Positions 10,249-19,692 of a stretch of DNA of 64,000 nucleotides are shown one piece after another. Source of the DNA: Bacteroidetes bacterium GWF2_33_16 (GTDB lineage: Bacteria; Bacteroidota; Bacteroidia; Bacteroidales; UBA12077); NCBI GenBank assembly GCA_001768565.1, contig MEOE01000019.1, positions 238 through 64,237 of the forward strand, given 5' to 3'. The position numbers and the translations under genes were made by a program. The notes beneath the pieces are model-generated. The model saw only the letters and a program-made list of their open reading frames with translations, made no database searches and was not told where the DNA came from. Numbering within the stretch: the first letter of the stretch is position 1; each line of letters opens with the position of its first letter.

Positions 10249-13155
10249 ATGAAAAAGGGCCTGATTTTAATAATACTTTTTTTTATTTTTTTTCAGGGGA
10301 ATAAATTATTTGCCCAGTTTTATTCTACTGGTCAGGATCCATCGTCGGTTAAATGGAAGCAAATAAAAACAGAACATTTTCAGATTTTGTTTGATAAGGA
10401 ATTTCAGGATAAGGCACAAGAAATTGCCAATATTCTTGAATACTACTACGAATTAGCTAGTCAATCGCTAGATTATAAACCAAGTAAAATTTCGGTAATA
10501 ATACATAATCAAACAATTTGGTCAAATGGATATGTTAGTTGGGCTCCCAAACGAATGGAACTTTATGCTACACCGCCTCAGGATATTTTACCCGATCTCT
10601 GGCTCGAGCATTTATGCTTGCACGAATTAAGGCATGTTGTTCAAATAGACAAGCTTAATCAGGGGATAACAAAAATTTTATCTGCCATATTCGGCCAACA
10701 AGCCACCGGACTTGCAGCAGGTCAATTACCGATGTGGTATTATGAAGGAGATGCTGTTTGTACCGAAACAGCTCTTGGAAAGTTTGGACGAGGAAGATCT
10801 CCATCTTTCGAAAAAAACATAAAAACGCATTTGTTGAGCGACGAGAAAAGATTTACTCTCGATCAATTTCTCTTCGGCTCATATAAATCAAATATACCTG
10901 ATCATTACGAATTTGGATATCAGGTAACTGCTTATCTTCGAACTAATTACGATGAAAATATATGGAGCTTAGTTCATAATCATGTAGCTAAAAATTCATA
11001 TACCTTAGCTCCAACTCCACTTGCCTTCTCATGGGGACTGAAAAAATACGCTGGAGTAAACCAAAAGCAGCTTTTTAATGAAGCAATGAATTATGCTGAT
11101 AGTATTTATACAGTGAGTGAATTAAATTATAACGCGATTCAATCGCCACTATTTCAGTTGTATAGAATAAAAGATTACGAAGATTATCTTAATCCGGTAT
11201 TTGCTGATAACCAAAAAGTTATTGTACTAAAAAAGGGGCTGGGTCATTTACCTCGTTTTGTATTTGTTACGCCAGAAAAAGAGACCCCTATTCATGAGCC
11301 TGGAGTTTTAATTTCTGATGATTTTTCATTTGCTAAAAATTTTATCGTGTGGGCCGAGTACAAACCTCATTTTCGCTGGCAAAACAAAGAGTATACAACA
11401 ATAAAAATGTTTAATACCGAAACTAAAAGAGAGCGAATAGTTATTGATAAAAGTCGCTATTTTAGCCCAGATATTTCTGCCGATGCGAATAAAATAGCGG
11501 TTATCGAAGTTACATCAAACAATAATTATTTTCTTACAATTATTAGCTCATACAAAGGAGATGTAATAGAAACAATTCCCTCTAACAATTTTATTCAAAG
11601 GCCCAAATGGTCACCTGATCAGAAGTTTATTTATGTAATAGAGTTATCGGAGCAAGGAAAGCAAATCTCCCGATATAACATGGAAAATAAAAATTGGGAA
11701 ATTCTTTTTGATGTGTTCGGAGCAGATATACAGAGAGTTATTCCTCAGAACGATTATGTTTTTTTTAATTCAACACAAAACGGCCGAGACGAAATATATT
11801 TGTTTGATCAAATGACTTCTGCAAAATATCAGATATCCCAATCATCATCAGGAATTGTCGATTTTTGTATTGATACGAATAACAAAACAATTATTGCTGC
11901 CGAACACACATCGCAGGGAAATAGATTAGTGAAAATTCCAATTGAAAGAGGACTTTGGAGAAAAACGTCAGATAAAATACAAACTCAGGGAGCTTTTTCG
12001 GAACAATTATCCTCTCAGGAAGGATTTAATTCAGAAAAAATAGATATTCCAAACGAGGAATATACCATTAAATCATATTCAAAATTATTAAATCTCTTTA
12101 ATTTTCACAGTTGGGTTCCATTTTACTTCGACTATAATCAAAACTCAGTAAATGGGTTTTTATCAGATCCAACACAGGTTTTTAATCAGGTTTATCCTGG
12201 CATAATGTTGCTATCACAAAATAAACTAAGTACAGCAGAGTCTATTTTAAGCTATGCATATAAAAACGGACATCATTATTTGCAGACTTCTTTTATTTAT
12301 AAGGGATTTTTACCAATAATTTCGTTTACAGCAAATTATGGTGATCTGCACCAATACTTTGCGCCTCAGGATACTTATTGGAATCCAATTTTAAATTACG
12401 ATGATTTTTCATATAACCTTACTCTTTATTTGCCAATAAACTTCTCGACAGGCAAAATGTATGGAGGATTTATGCCACGAATTAATATTGATTATCGTAA
12501 TACCTTTTATTACAATTATCAAAAGGATTATTATGTTAAAGGGAATGAGTTTGTGACTAGCGAATTATTCTTTTACTGGTTAAAACGACGATCGCATCGA
12601 GATATTCAATCCCCAGCAGGAGTAATTCTAGATTTTAAATTACACAATACTCCTTTCGAAAAAGAACTATTTGGTTATATGTCGAACATTGAAGGTACTT
12701 TTTATTTGCCAGGGTTTTATTTAAACCACGGTTTTAAGATTAATGTAGGTTACCAGTTTCAAAATCCACAACTATATTTATATAACAGCTATTTTGATTT
12801 TCCTCATGGTATAGAAAAGTTCCGCACCGATGAATTTACAAAGATTTATGCCGATTATGTTTTTCCAATAGTTTATCCAGACTTAAGCTTAGGACCAATA
12901 GCATATATAAAAAGATTAAAAGGAGATCTGTATTTTAATTATGCGTATAATAAATTTAGAGCTTACGATCAGGAAACAAACTCAGTATATTGGGCTAAAT
13001 ATAGCTTATTAAGTTATGGGCTTGAGATATCAGTAGACTATCATTTATTTCGTATGATTTTCCCATTAAATACAGGTGTACGAGTAGGTTATACAAACCT
13101 ATTTGATCAGGTTTTTTATGAAGCAGTTTTCGGGATAGATATTTCAGGTTATTAG
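10249..13155 (+). CDS. Exported HEXXH metalloprotease-like protein with predicted beta-propeller and C-terminal outer-membrane barrel
   Basis: The 968-residue product begins with a signal peptide (cut after A22). A peptidase-MA-like domain covers about residues 35-290: zinc motif H125-E-L-R-H129, and E166 in MWYYEGDAV as a plausible third ligand. From about 300 to 600 come repeated short beta segments of the PD40/TolB kind (SPDISADANKIAVIEV, PKWSPDQKFIYVIEL, NDYVFFNSTQNGRDEIYLFD). The last 300 residues are rich in alternating aromatic strands and end in an aromatic-rich strand with a C-terminal Tyr, as expected of an outer-membrane barrel. I infer a surface or periplasmic protease anchored by a barrel. 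The domain reading is from motifs only. The gene lies 7 bp after the T9SS substrate and is probably co-transcribed. Confidence 0.75.
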   Translation: MKKGLILIILFFIFFQGNKLFAQFYSTGQDPSSVKWKQIKTEHFQILFDKEFQDKAQEIANILEYYYELASQSLDYKPSKISVIIHNQTIWSNGYVSWAPKRMELYATPPQDILPDLWLEHLCLHELRHVVQIDKLNQGITKILSAIFGQQATGLAAGQLPMWYYEGDAVCTETALGKFGRGRSPSFEKNIKTHLLSDEKRFTLDQFLFGSYKSNIPDHYEFGYQVTAYLRTNYDENIWSLVHNHVAKNSYTLAPTPLAFSWGLKKYAGVNQKQLFNEAMNYADSIYTVSELNYNAIQSPLFQLYRIKDYEDYLNPVFADNQKVIVLKKGLGHLPRFVFVTPEKETPIHEPGVLISDDFSFAKNFIVWAEYKPHFRWQNKEYTTIKMFNTETKRERIVIDKSRYFSPDISADANKIAVIEVTSNNNYFLTIISSYKGDVIETIPSNNFIQRPKWSPDQKFIYVIELSEQGKQISRYNMENKNWEILFDVFGADIQRVIPQNDYVFFNSTQNGRDEIYLFDQMTSAKYQISQSSSGIVDFCIDTNNKTIIAAEHTSQGNRLVKIPIERGLWRKTSDKIQTQGAFSEQLSSQEGFNSEKIDIPNEEYTIKSYSKLLNLFNFHSWVPFYFDYNQNSVNGFLSDPTQVFNQVYPGIMLLSQNKLSTAESILSYAYKNGHHYLQTSFIYKGFLPIISFTANYGDLHQYFAPQDTYWNPILNYDDFSYNLTLYLPINFSTGKMYGGFMPRINIDYRNTFYYNYQKDYYVKGNEFVTSELFFYWLKRRSHRDIQSPAGVILDFKLHNTPFEKELFGYMSNIEGTFYLPGFYLNHGFKINVGYQFQNPQLYLYNSYFDFPHGIEKFRTDEFTKIYADYVFPIVYPDLSLGPIAYIKRLKGDLYFNYAYNKFRAYDQETNSVYWAKYSLLSYGLEISVDYHLFRMIFPLNTGVRVGYTNLFDQVFYEAVFGIDISGY

Positions 13156-13241
13156 TTAATTCATTTAGATAGAATAGTTTTCACGAGGAGAGACATTAGA
13201 TTTGATTTAAATTTAAACATCCTATTAAAAAATATTTTAAT

Positions 13242-13249
13242 TATATTTG
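13242..13249 (+). promoter_or_regulatory. Candidate -7 promoter element for the bactofilin gene
   Basis: TATATTTG matches TAnnTTTG and lies 49 bases before the ATG. No convincing -33 element is visible at a spacing of about 19. Confidence 0.4.
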
Positions 13250-13298
13250 TCGTTTTCTGTAATGTTTAAAATAAGTATAACCATAAAATCTAAATACA

Positions 13299-13703
13299 AT
13301 GGCAAAAAATAATGATACTGAAACCACAGCAGCTATAAATCTAATTGGAGTAGGTACCGACATAAAAGGGGATATTGTTTCAAACGGCGATCTCAGAATC
13401 GATGGATCTTTAACAGGCAATCTTAATACATCAGGCAAGCTTGTTATTGGCGAAACAGGTAAAATTAATGGAGAAATAACTTGTAAAAACTCCGAAGTAC
13501 TTGGCGAAATAAAAGGCAAGATTAAAGTAAGTGAACTACTTTCCCTAAAAGCAACAGCAAAAATTTTTGGTGATATTATTACTAAAAAGTTAGCAATTGA
13601 ACCTGGGTCAAAATTTACTGGAAACTGTAATATGGGTGAAGAATCCGTATCGTCAGTTAAACCAGAAAACACCTTTATTTCTAAAGATTCAAAGAGTGCC
13701 TAA
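13299..13703 (+). CDS. Bactofilin (polymer-forming cytoskeletal protein)
   Basis: Bactofilins polymerise without nucleotide into filaments that scaffold cell-wall and envelope proteins. The 134 residues contain the DUF583 core at about 17-115, a right-handed beta-helix made of short repeats (GDIVSNGDLRIDGSLTG, LVIGETGKINGEI, SEVLGEIKGKI, LKATAKIFGDI). The N- and C-terminal tails are short and polar, as usual. In many Bacteroidota a bactofilin gene precedes the F-ATPase genes, and that context is kept here, except that a V-ATPase operon lies between it and atpB. Confidence 0.94.
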   Translation: MAKNNDTETTAAINLIGVGTDIKGDIVSNGDLRIDGSLTGNLNTSGKLVIGETGKINGEITCKNSEVLGEIKGKIKVSELLSLKATAKIFGDIITKKLAIEPGSKFTGNCNMGEESVSSVKPENTFISKDSKSA

Positions 13704-13889
13704 CAGGTAAATCAAACATTACTTTAGAAGTTAGAATGGTTCTCTTCTTAAAACTAAGGTAGTAGTATAAACGAGTATTAGATAAGAAAATGGCTGTGAA
13801 AGGTTCTAGTTGATTGGTTTTCGAGTTTAACTTCTTGTGATTTATTTGTAATAAAGCTTATAATTTTTGATTTTCTAATTTTTTAGTTA

Positions 13890-14279
13890 ATGCAACCAAT
13901 AGGCAAAATTCTTTTTAAAAATGCGATATTTAGTTTTTTTATTGCGTTGATTTCTATAGTTTTTTTTAAAACAATTTTTACTAATCATTATCTTCCTGTA
14001 TTTTGGATACTATTAGTTGGGCTTGCATTGATTACTGCATTTATTCACATTATTCTTATAAAACTAACCGAATCAAGTATTTCAAAATTTGCAACCAGGT
14101 TTATTCTTATTACAGGAATAAAAATGATCGTTTTATTGACTATTATTTTAACATATTCTTTTCTATACAAAGAGCAAGCAGTTTCCTTTTTAGTTTCGTT
14201 TCTTGTTTTGTATTTATTATATACTTCCTTTGAGGTTTATATAATTATCCCCTTTTTTAAGAAACCACTCAAACAATAA
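13890..14279 (+). CDS. Small four-helix membrane protein, AtpI-like (ATP synthase subunit I candidate)
   Basis: The protein has 129 residues and four predicted membrane helices (about 12-32, 37-58, 70-92, 97-118) with basic loops and a basic C-terminus. Sequence alone is weakly diagnostic. Position is the main argument: in related genomes an AtpI-like gene sits between bactofilin and atpB, and AtpI helps assemble the c-ring. Here atpB is 7.8 kb away, with the V-ATPase operon in between, so it could serve either enzyme or both. The 186 bases before it contain no AtpZ-like reading frame. AtpI is an inference; an unrelated small membrane protein is possible. Confidence 0.6.
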   Translation: MQPIGKILFKNAIFSFFIALISIVFFKTIFTNHYLPVFWILLVGLALITAFIHIILIKLTESSISKFATRFILITGIKMIVLLTIILTYSFLYKEQAVSFLVSFLVLYLLYTSFEVYIIIPFFKKPLKQ

Positions 14280-14437
14280 TTCTTATTATTAAGTTCTCAA
14301 TATATTTGGATTTAAAAATTTCTCATTTACATTTGACAGGGTAAAAAACAAATTTGCCTATTTTGAAAACTAGTAAAAAGTTTTGGAAATTATTTGAGAA
14401 TAGAGGATAAACCAATTCATTTTATTTTTTTATTTAT

Positions 14438-14445
14438 TAAATTTG
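14438..14445 (+). promoter_or_regulatory. Candidate -7 promoter element for the V-ATPase operon
   Basis: TAAATTTG lies 41 bases before the ATG of the first V-ATPase gene, in a 206-bp intergenic region. The position expected for -33 (14415-14418) reads ATTC, only a partial match to TTTG. Confidence 0.45.
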
Positions 14446-14485
14446 CAATACCGTTTTAATAAATGCACAAAAAAGACATTACGAT

Positions 14486-15103
14486 ATGGAAAACAAGTTA
14501 CAGGAATTAACACAAAAGCTTTATAGCGAGGGAGTTGAAAAAGCAAGAGAAGAAGCCAACAAAATTCTTGCAGAAGCTCAGGCAGAAGCATTGAAAGTTA
14601 AGCAGAATGCCGAAAAAGAAGCTACAACAATTGTTGCTAAAGCAGAGCAAAAAGCAACTGAAGCAAAAAGAACAGCTGATGCAGAAATAAAGCTTGCTGC
14701 AAAGCAAACGATAAGAACTGTAAAACAACAAATTACTGAATTAATTATTGCCAATATTATCGATCAACCTGTAAAAAAATCTCTTGACGATCAGAAGTTT
14801 GTTAAGGAAATTATCGAAACGGTTATAAAAAACTGGAATCCTCAGAAACACGAAACAATAAACCTATCTGTTTTACTTCCTGCAAATCTCGAAAAAGAAT
14901 TTTTAACATATTTTACTGACAAAGTACAAAAAGAATTAAATGCAAATCTCCAGCTAACATTCAGTGATTCTATTAAGGGAGGTTTTAAAATTGGTCCAGC
15001 CGACAATTCATATAAAATCAGCTTTAGTGACGAGGATTTTGAAAACTTCTTTAAAAGCTATTTGAGACCCAAAACCATTGAAATGTTATACCTGGGAGAA
15101 TAA
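14486..15103 (+). CDS. V-type ATPase subunit E (peripheral stalk)
   Basis: Subunit E forms the peripheral stalk that holds the catalytic head still while the rotor turns. The first 95 of 205 residues form one long charged helix rich in Ala, Glu and Lys (EKAREEANKILAEAQAEALK), ready for coiled coil. The remainder is the globular head-binding domain, with ENFFKSYLRP near the end. It opens a tight operon: the next gene starts 2 bp later. No separate subunit G/H, its usual helical partner, is visible here, so E may pair with itself or with an unrecognised partner. Confidence 0.88.
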   Translation: MENKLQELTQKLYSEGVEKAREEANKILAEAQAEALKVKQNAEKEATTIVAKAEQKATEAKRTADAEIKLAAKQTIRTVKQQITELIIANIIDQPVKKSLDDQKFVKEIIETVIKNWNPQKHETINLSVLLPANLEKEFLTYFTDKVQKELNANLQLTFSDSIKGGFKIGPADNSYKISFSDEDFENFFKSYLRPKTIEMLYLGE

Positions 15104-15105
15104 AT

Positions 15106-15957
15106 ATGTTTCGTACTTACTATCATTATTTTATTGCAGGACTTCCCGAAATATTCTTCGATGATTCGGAAATTAGTTTTCGAATGCCCGAATTTAAGAA
15201 AGAACTAGAAGAGAACATAAAACCAAAGGATTATAAGCTCCTAGAATTAATCTTTCTTGCCTACGATAACGAAAACCTGTTACATTTCTTAAAAGAAGAG
15301 TTTAAACAGTTTAATCCTCTCGGTAAGTATACAATAGCTGATTTTGAAATAGAATTTTCTGATGACAGAAAAAATATTCTGCCAAATTATATGTACCAGT
15401 TCTATTCTATTTATAAAGATGAAGAACAAAATCAAAAAATCAACAGAAGCTGGGAAAATTTGTTAACAGAATTATATTTTGATTATGTTTTGCAAACAAA
15501 GAATAGCTTTTTAAAGCAGTGGTTTGAGTTTAATCAGAATATTAAAAATATTTTAACAGGTATAAATTGTCGAAAGTTTAATTTAAATCCTGAAAGACAA
15601 CTAATTGGTAAAAGTTTTATTACCGATTCTATTCTAAAAAACACATCAAAAGATTTTGGTTTAGATGTTGAATTTCCTGTCGTAATAGAGCTTTTAAATA
15701 TTACTGAAAAAGATAATTTGCTTACCCGCGAGAGAGATCTTGATATTTTACGATGGAAGAAAATAGATGAATTAACCTTGTTCGAGTATTTTACTATCGA
15801 TGTTGTACTCGCATTTACTATTAAGCTTGATATAGCTTACCGATGGTTATTACTCGACGAAGAGACCGGAAGAAAAATCTTTAAACAGATTATAATAGAC
15901 TTAAAAAAGAGTTTTGAATTTCCAAAAGAATTTACACTAAATGGAAAAAACAGATAA
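15106..15957 (+). CDS. DUF2764 family protein, V-ATPase operon (candidate subunit C equivalent)
   Basis: This 283-residue soluble, helix-rich protein starts with MFRTYYHYFIAGLPEI, the hallmark of DUF2764, a family found in second place of bacterial V-ATPase operons in Bacteroidota, chlamydiae and spirochaetes. No classical subunit C gene is present in this operon. C (eukaryotic d) is the socket that couples the central shaft to the membrane ring. I infer that DUF2764 fills that role, supported by position and the helical composition; this is not shown by sequence identity. The stop codon lies 1 bp before the chosen start of subunit A (TAATATG), so the two are probably translationally coupled. 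Confidence 0.82.
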   Translation: MFRTYYHYFIAGLPEIFFDDSEISFRMPEFKKELEENIKPKDYKLLELIFLAYDNENLLHFLKEEFKQFNPLGKYTIADFEIEFSDDRKNILPNYMYQFYSIYKDEEQNQKINRSWENLLTELYFDYVLQTKNSFLKQWFEFNQNIKNILTGINCRKFNLNPERQLIGKSFITDSILKNTSKDFGLDVEFPVVIELLNITEKDNLLTRERDLDILRWKKIDELTLFEYFTIDVVLAFTIKLDIAYRWLLLDEETGRKIFKQIIIDLKKSFEFPKEFTLNGKNR

Positions 15958-15958
15958 T

Positions 15959-17713
15959 ATGACAAGAGGAAAAGTTGCAGGCATAATTGCTAACCTTGTA
16001 TTTGTTGAGGTTGATGGACCTGTTCATCAGAATGAAATATGTTACATCAAGTTAGGTGAAATCAAGTTGATGGCAGAGATTATTAAAGTTATGGGAACTC
16101 AGGCGTATGTTCAGGTTTTCGAGAGTACACGAGGCCTAAAAATTAACGACACTGTTGAGTTTACTGGTCACATGCTTGAGGTTACTTTGGGCCCCGGAAT
16201 TCTTTCTAAGAATTTTGATGGTTTACAGAACGACCTCGACAAAATGGAAGGAGTTTTTCTTAAAAGAGGTGAACAGACAAATCCGTTAGAAGATGATAAA
16301 CTTTGGGAGTTTAAACCCCTGGCAAAACCAGGAGATGTTGTAATTGCTGGTAGTTGGCTTGGCGAGGTTAAAGAAAATTGGATGCCTCACAAAATTATGG
16401 TTCCTTTTAAATTTGATGGAAAATTCACAGTTAAAAGTGTTACTGCTGAGGGCAATTATAAAATCAATGATACAATAGCAGTTGTTACCGATGCCAATGG
16501 AAAGGATATTAACATTACAATGGTTCAGAAATGGCCAGTAAAAATCCCAATAAAAGCTTACAAAGAAAAACCACGCCCATTTAAATTACTAGAAACAGGT
16601 GTGCGAGTTATCGACACACTAAATCCTATTGCTGAAGGTGGAACCGGATTTATTCCTGGTCCATTTGGAACAGGAAAAACAGTATTGCAACATGCAATAT
16701 CCAAACAAGCCGAAGCCGATATGATTATTGTTGCTGCTTGCGGCGAACGGGCCAATGAGGTAGTGGAAATATTCACAGAGTTTCCTGAATTAGATGACCC
16801 CAGAACTGGTCGAAAATTAATGGAACGAACAACCATTATTGCAAATACATCAAATATGCCCGTTGCTGCCCGCGAAGCATCTGTTTATACTGCAATGACT
16901 TTAGGAGAGTATTATCGTGCGATGGGTTTAAAAGTTCTTATGCTTGCAGATTCTACCTCACGGTGGGCACAAGCTCTTCGCGAAATGTCAAACAGGATGG
17001 AAGAACTTCCCGGACAGGATGCTTTCCCAATGGATTTACCTGCTATTATTTCGAATTTCTATTCACGTGCTGGATTTGTTTATCTAAATAACGGTGCATC
17101 TGGATCAATTACATTTATTGGAACTGTATCCCCTGCAGGTGGTAACTTAAAAGAACCAGTTACTGAATCTACTAAAAAAGCAGCTCGTTGTTTTTATGCA
17201 CTTTCACAGCAACGTGCCGATAGCAAGCGATATCCTGCAATCGATCCTCTCGATAGCTATTCGAAATATGCTGAGTATCCGGAAGTAATAGAATATTTTG
17301 TAAAAAACATTGAACCTGAATGGCCTCAAAAAATTACCCTTGCTCGCGATATTCTTATTCGTGGCCGTGAGGTTGCAGAACAGATTAATATTTTAGGTGA
17401 TGATGGTGTTCCAATTGAATATCATGAAAGATTCTGGAAAGCTGAAGTAATTGATTTTGTTATTTTGCAGCAAGACGCCTTCGATAAAATTGATGCTTCA
17501 TGCCCGATGGAAAGGCAAAAATATATGCTTACCAGTGTATTGAACATATATAAAACAAAATTCTCTTTCGAAACATTTGATGAGGTTAGTTCTTATTTTA
17601 AAAGAATTATAAATCAAATGAAACAGATGAATTATTCTGAATTTGATTCTGAAAAATTCATTAAAAATGAAAAAGAACTAAATACAATTATTGACGAAAG
17701 AAAAACAGCATAA
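15959..17713 (+). CDS. V-type ATPase catalytic subunit A
   Basis: Subunit A carries the catalytic sites that make or split ATP. The protein has the N-terminal beta barrel (GKVAGIIANLVFVEVDGPV), the long non-homologous insert typical of A subunits (about 110-190), Walker A GPFGTGKTVL at about residues 233-242, and the SRWAQALREMSNR segment. Length (584 residues) is normal. I chose the ATG at 15959 because family members start at this point; an in-frame ATG at 15941 would overlap the DUF2764 gene by 17 bases. The stop overlaps the start of subunit B by one base (TAATG). Confidence 0.97.
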   Translation: MTRGKVAGIIANLVFVEVDGPVHQNEICYIKLGEIKLMAEIIKVMGTQAYVQVFESTRGLKINDTVEFTGHMLEVTLGPGILSKNFDGLQNDLDKMEGVFLKRGEQTNPLEDDKLWEFKPLAKPGDVVIAGSWLGEVKENWMPHKIMVPFKFDGKFTVKSVTAEGNYKINDTIAVVTDANGKDINITMVQKWPVKIPIKAYKEKPRPFKLLETGVRVIDTLNPIAEGGTGFIPGPFGTGKTVLQHAISKQAEADMIIVAACGERANEVVEIFTEFPELDDPRTGRKLMERTTIIANTSNMPVAAREASVYTAMTLGEYYRAMGLKVLMLADSTSRWAQALREMSNRMEELPGQDAFPMDLPAIISNFYSRAGFVYLNNGASGSITFIGTVSPAGGNLKEPVTESTKKAARCFYALSQQRADSKRYPAIDPLDSYSKYAEYPEVIEYFVKNIEPEWPQKITLARDILIRGREVAEQINILGDDGVPIEYHERFWKAEVIDFVILQQDAFDKIDASCPMERQKYMLTSVLNIYKTKFSFETFDEVSSYFKRIINQMKQMNYSEFDSEKFIKNEKELNTIIDERKTA

Positions 17714-19035
17714 TGGAAACAAAAGCATTTCAGAAAATTTACACCAAAATTAGCCAGATTACGAAAGCGACATGTTCGCTCAAGGCAACTAATATTGGTT
17801 ATGAGGAAATGGCTATCGTTCATGGCCGATTAGCCCAGGTTGTAAAAATCGTTGGAGAAAATGTAACTCTTCAGATTTTTTCTGGCACGGAGGGTATTCC
17901 TACAAATGCCGAAGTTATTTTCTTAGGTCATCCACCTGTTCTAAAAGTTAGTGATGAATTATCTGGAAGGTTCTTTAACGCTTATGGAGAGCCAATTGAT
18001 GGAGGACCTGTAATTGATGGTGAAGAACGCCAAATCGGAGGCCCATCAGTAAATCCTGTTCGTCGTAAACAACCCTCAGAATTTATTCCTACCGGAATCG
18101 CTGGTATTGATTTAAATAACGCACTTGTTACTGGACAAAAAATTCCATTTTTTGCCGATCCAGACCAACCTTTTAATCAGGTTATGGCAATGGTTGCTTT
18201 GCGTGCCGATGCCGACAAAATCATTCTAGGTGGTATGGGATTGACTAACGATGATTACTTATATTATAAAAATGTTTTCGATAACGCTGGAGCTCTGGAT
18301 CGTATTATAAGTTTTGTAAATACTACCGAAAATCCACCAGTAGAGCGACTCTTGGTTCCAGATATGGCACTTACTGCTGCTGAATATTTTGCTGTAGATA
18401 AAAATCAGAAGGTGTTGGTATTATTAACGGATATGACACTTTATGCCGATGCATTAAGTATAGTATCTAATCGTATGGATCAGATTCCTTCGAAAGATAG
18501 TATGCCCGGTTCGCTATATAGCGATTTGGCAAAGATCTATGAAAAAGCAGTTCAGTTTCCCGATGGCGGCTCAATCACAATTATTGCAGTTACTACCTTG
18601 TCGGGAGGTGATATTACCCATGCTATTCCTGATAATACTGGATATATAACCGAAGGTCAGTTATTCCTTCGTAAAGATACCGATATAGGTAAGGTTATTG
18701 TTGATCCATTCCGTAGTTTATCTCGTTTAAAACAATTAGTTATTGGTAAAAAAACCAGAGCAGATCATCCTCAGGTTATGAATGCAGCAATTCGTCTTTA
18801 TGCCGATGCTGCAAACGCAAAAACAAAACTCGAAAATGGGTTTGATCTTACTGACTATGATGAACGTACATTGCATTTTGCAAAAGATTACTCAGAAAAA
18901 CTCTTGGCTATTGATGTTAATATAGAGGTTGATAAAATGCTTTCTACAACCTGGGATTTATTTAATATACATTTTAAACCTGCTGAGGTAGGAATTAAAC
19001 AAGAGTTTGTTGATAAATATTGGCCTAAAAATTAA
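17713..19035 (+). CDS. V-type ATPase non-catalytic subunit B
   Basis: Subunit B alternates with A in the hexameric head and binds nucleotide without catalysis. The 440 residues follow the family: N-terminal barrel, FNAYGEPIDGGP, ATP-interface segments LLTDMTLYADALSIVSNR and SMPGSLYSDLAKIYEKA, and a C-terminal helical domain. There is no P-loop lysine motif where A has one, as expected for B. It overlaps A by one base, and subunit D starts 57 bp downstream. Confidence 0.97.
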   Translation: METKAFQKIYTKISQITKATCSLKATNIGYEEMAIVHGRLAQVVKIVGENVTLQIFSGTEGIPTNAEVIFLGHPPVLKVSDELSGRFFNAYGEPIDGGPVIDGEERQIGGPSVNPVRRKQPSEFIPTGIAGIDLNNALVTGQKIPFFADPDQPFNQVMAMVALRADADKIILGGMGLTNDDYLYYKNVFDNAGALDRIISFVNTTENPPVERLLVPDMALTAAEYFAVDKNQKVLVLLTDMTLYADALSIVSNRMDQIPSKDSMPGSLYSDLAKIYEKAVQFPDGGSITIIAVTTLSGGDITHAIPDNTGYITEGQLFLRKDTDIGKVIVDPFRSLSRLKQLVIGKKTRADHPQVMNAAIRLYADAANAKTKLENGFDLTDYDERTLHFAKDYSEKLLAIDVNIEVDKMLSTTWDLFNIHFKPAEVGIKQEFVDKYWPKN

Positions 19036-19092
19036 TTGGGTTCAAGGTACGGGTTTCTAGTTTAATAGTTTTTAAAAACAGAACAAAATAGA

Positions 19093-19692
19093 ATGGCAAT
19101 TAAGTTTCAATATAATAAAACAGCATTACAGCAGCTAAATAAACAACTCAAAGTTAGGTTGCGTGCTTTACCCACTCTTCAGAGTAAAGAAGCAGCTTTA
19201 CGAATGGAAGTAAAAAGAGCTAAAGATCAGTCTGACGAGTTGCTTCGAAAGCTTACTGCCCGAATGAATGAGTACGAAACAATGGTTCGTCTTTGGGGCG
19301 AATTCGATACAAGTCTGGTAGTAGTAAAAGATGTTCAAATGTCTGTGAAAAAAATTGCTGGTGTAAAAATCCCATTATTCGAAAATGTATTATTTGATAT
19401 TAAAGAATTTAGCCTTTTTAACAATCCTAGCTGGTATTTAAGTGGTGTTCAGATTATTGAATCGCTGGTGAAAATATCTCTTGAAAGTGAATTCTTTTTA
19501 TATAAAATGCAGTTACTTGATTTTGCACGAAAGAAAACTACTCAAAAAGTGAATCTTTACGAAAAGGTACAGATTCCTGGATACGAAGAAGCAATTTCGA
19601 AAATTAAACGATTCCTCGAGGATGAAGAAAATCTTTCGAAATCAGCTCAAAAAATTGTTAAAACTAGACAACAACAGAGGGAGGTAGCATAA
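19093..19692 (+). CDS. V-type ATPase subunit D (central shaft)
   Basis: Subunit D is the rotating shaft inside the A3B3 head. The 199 residues show the expected long N-terminal helix (KTALQQLNKQLKVRLRALPT), a middle globular part and a long C-terminal helix. No gene for subunit F, which normally caps D, is found in the operon. The last codons overlap a strong ribosome site: GGAGGT at 19680-19685, six bases before the ATG of subunit I, and the stop overlaps that ATG by one base. Confidence 0.92.
   Translation: MAIKFQYNKTALQQLNKQLKVRLRALPTLQSKEAALRMEVKRAKDQSDELLRKLTARMNEYETMVRLWGEFDTSLVVVKDVQMSVKKIAGVKIPLFENVLFDIKEFSLFNNPSWYLSGVQIIESLVKISLESEFFLYKMQLLDFARKKTTQKVNLYEKVQIPGYEEAISKIKRFLEDEENLSKSAQKIVKTRQQQREVA

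Noticed and set aside
13241-13672. Minus-strand ORF of 143 residues opposite the bactofilin gene
   Set aside because: It overlaps a clear bactofilin gene almost completely; its product is rich in Ser, Pro and Phe with no family match, as expected of an antisense shadow of beta-helix repeats.
13704-13889. Possible AtpZ-like small gene between bactofilin and the AtpI-like gene
   Set aside because: No ORF with a start, hydrophobic hairpin and reasonable length exists in this stretch; stops occur in all frames.
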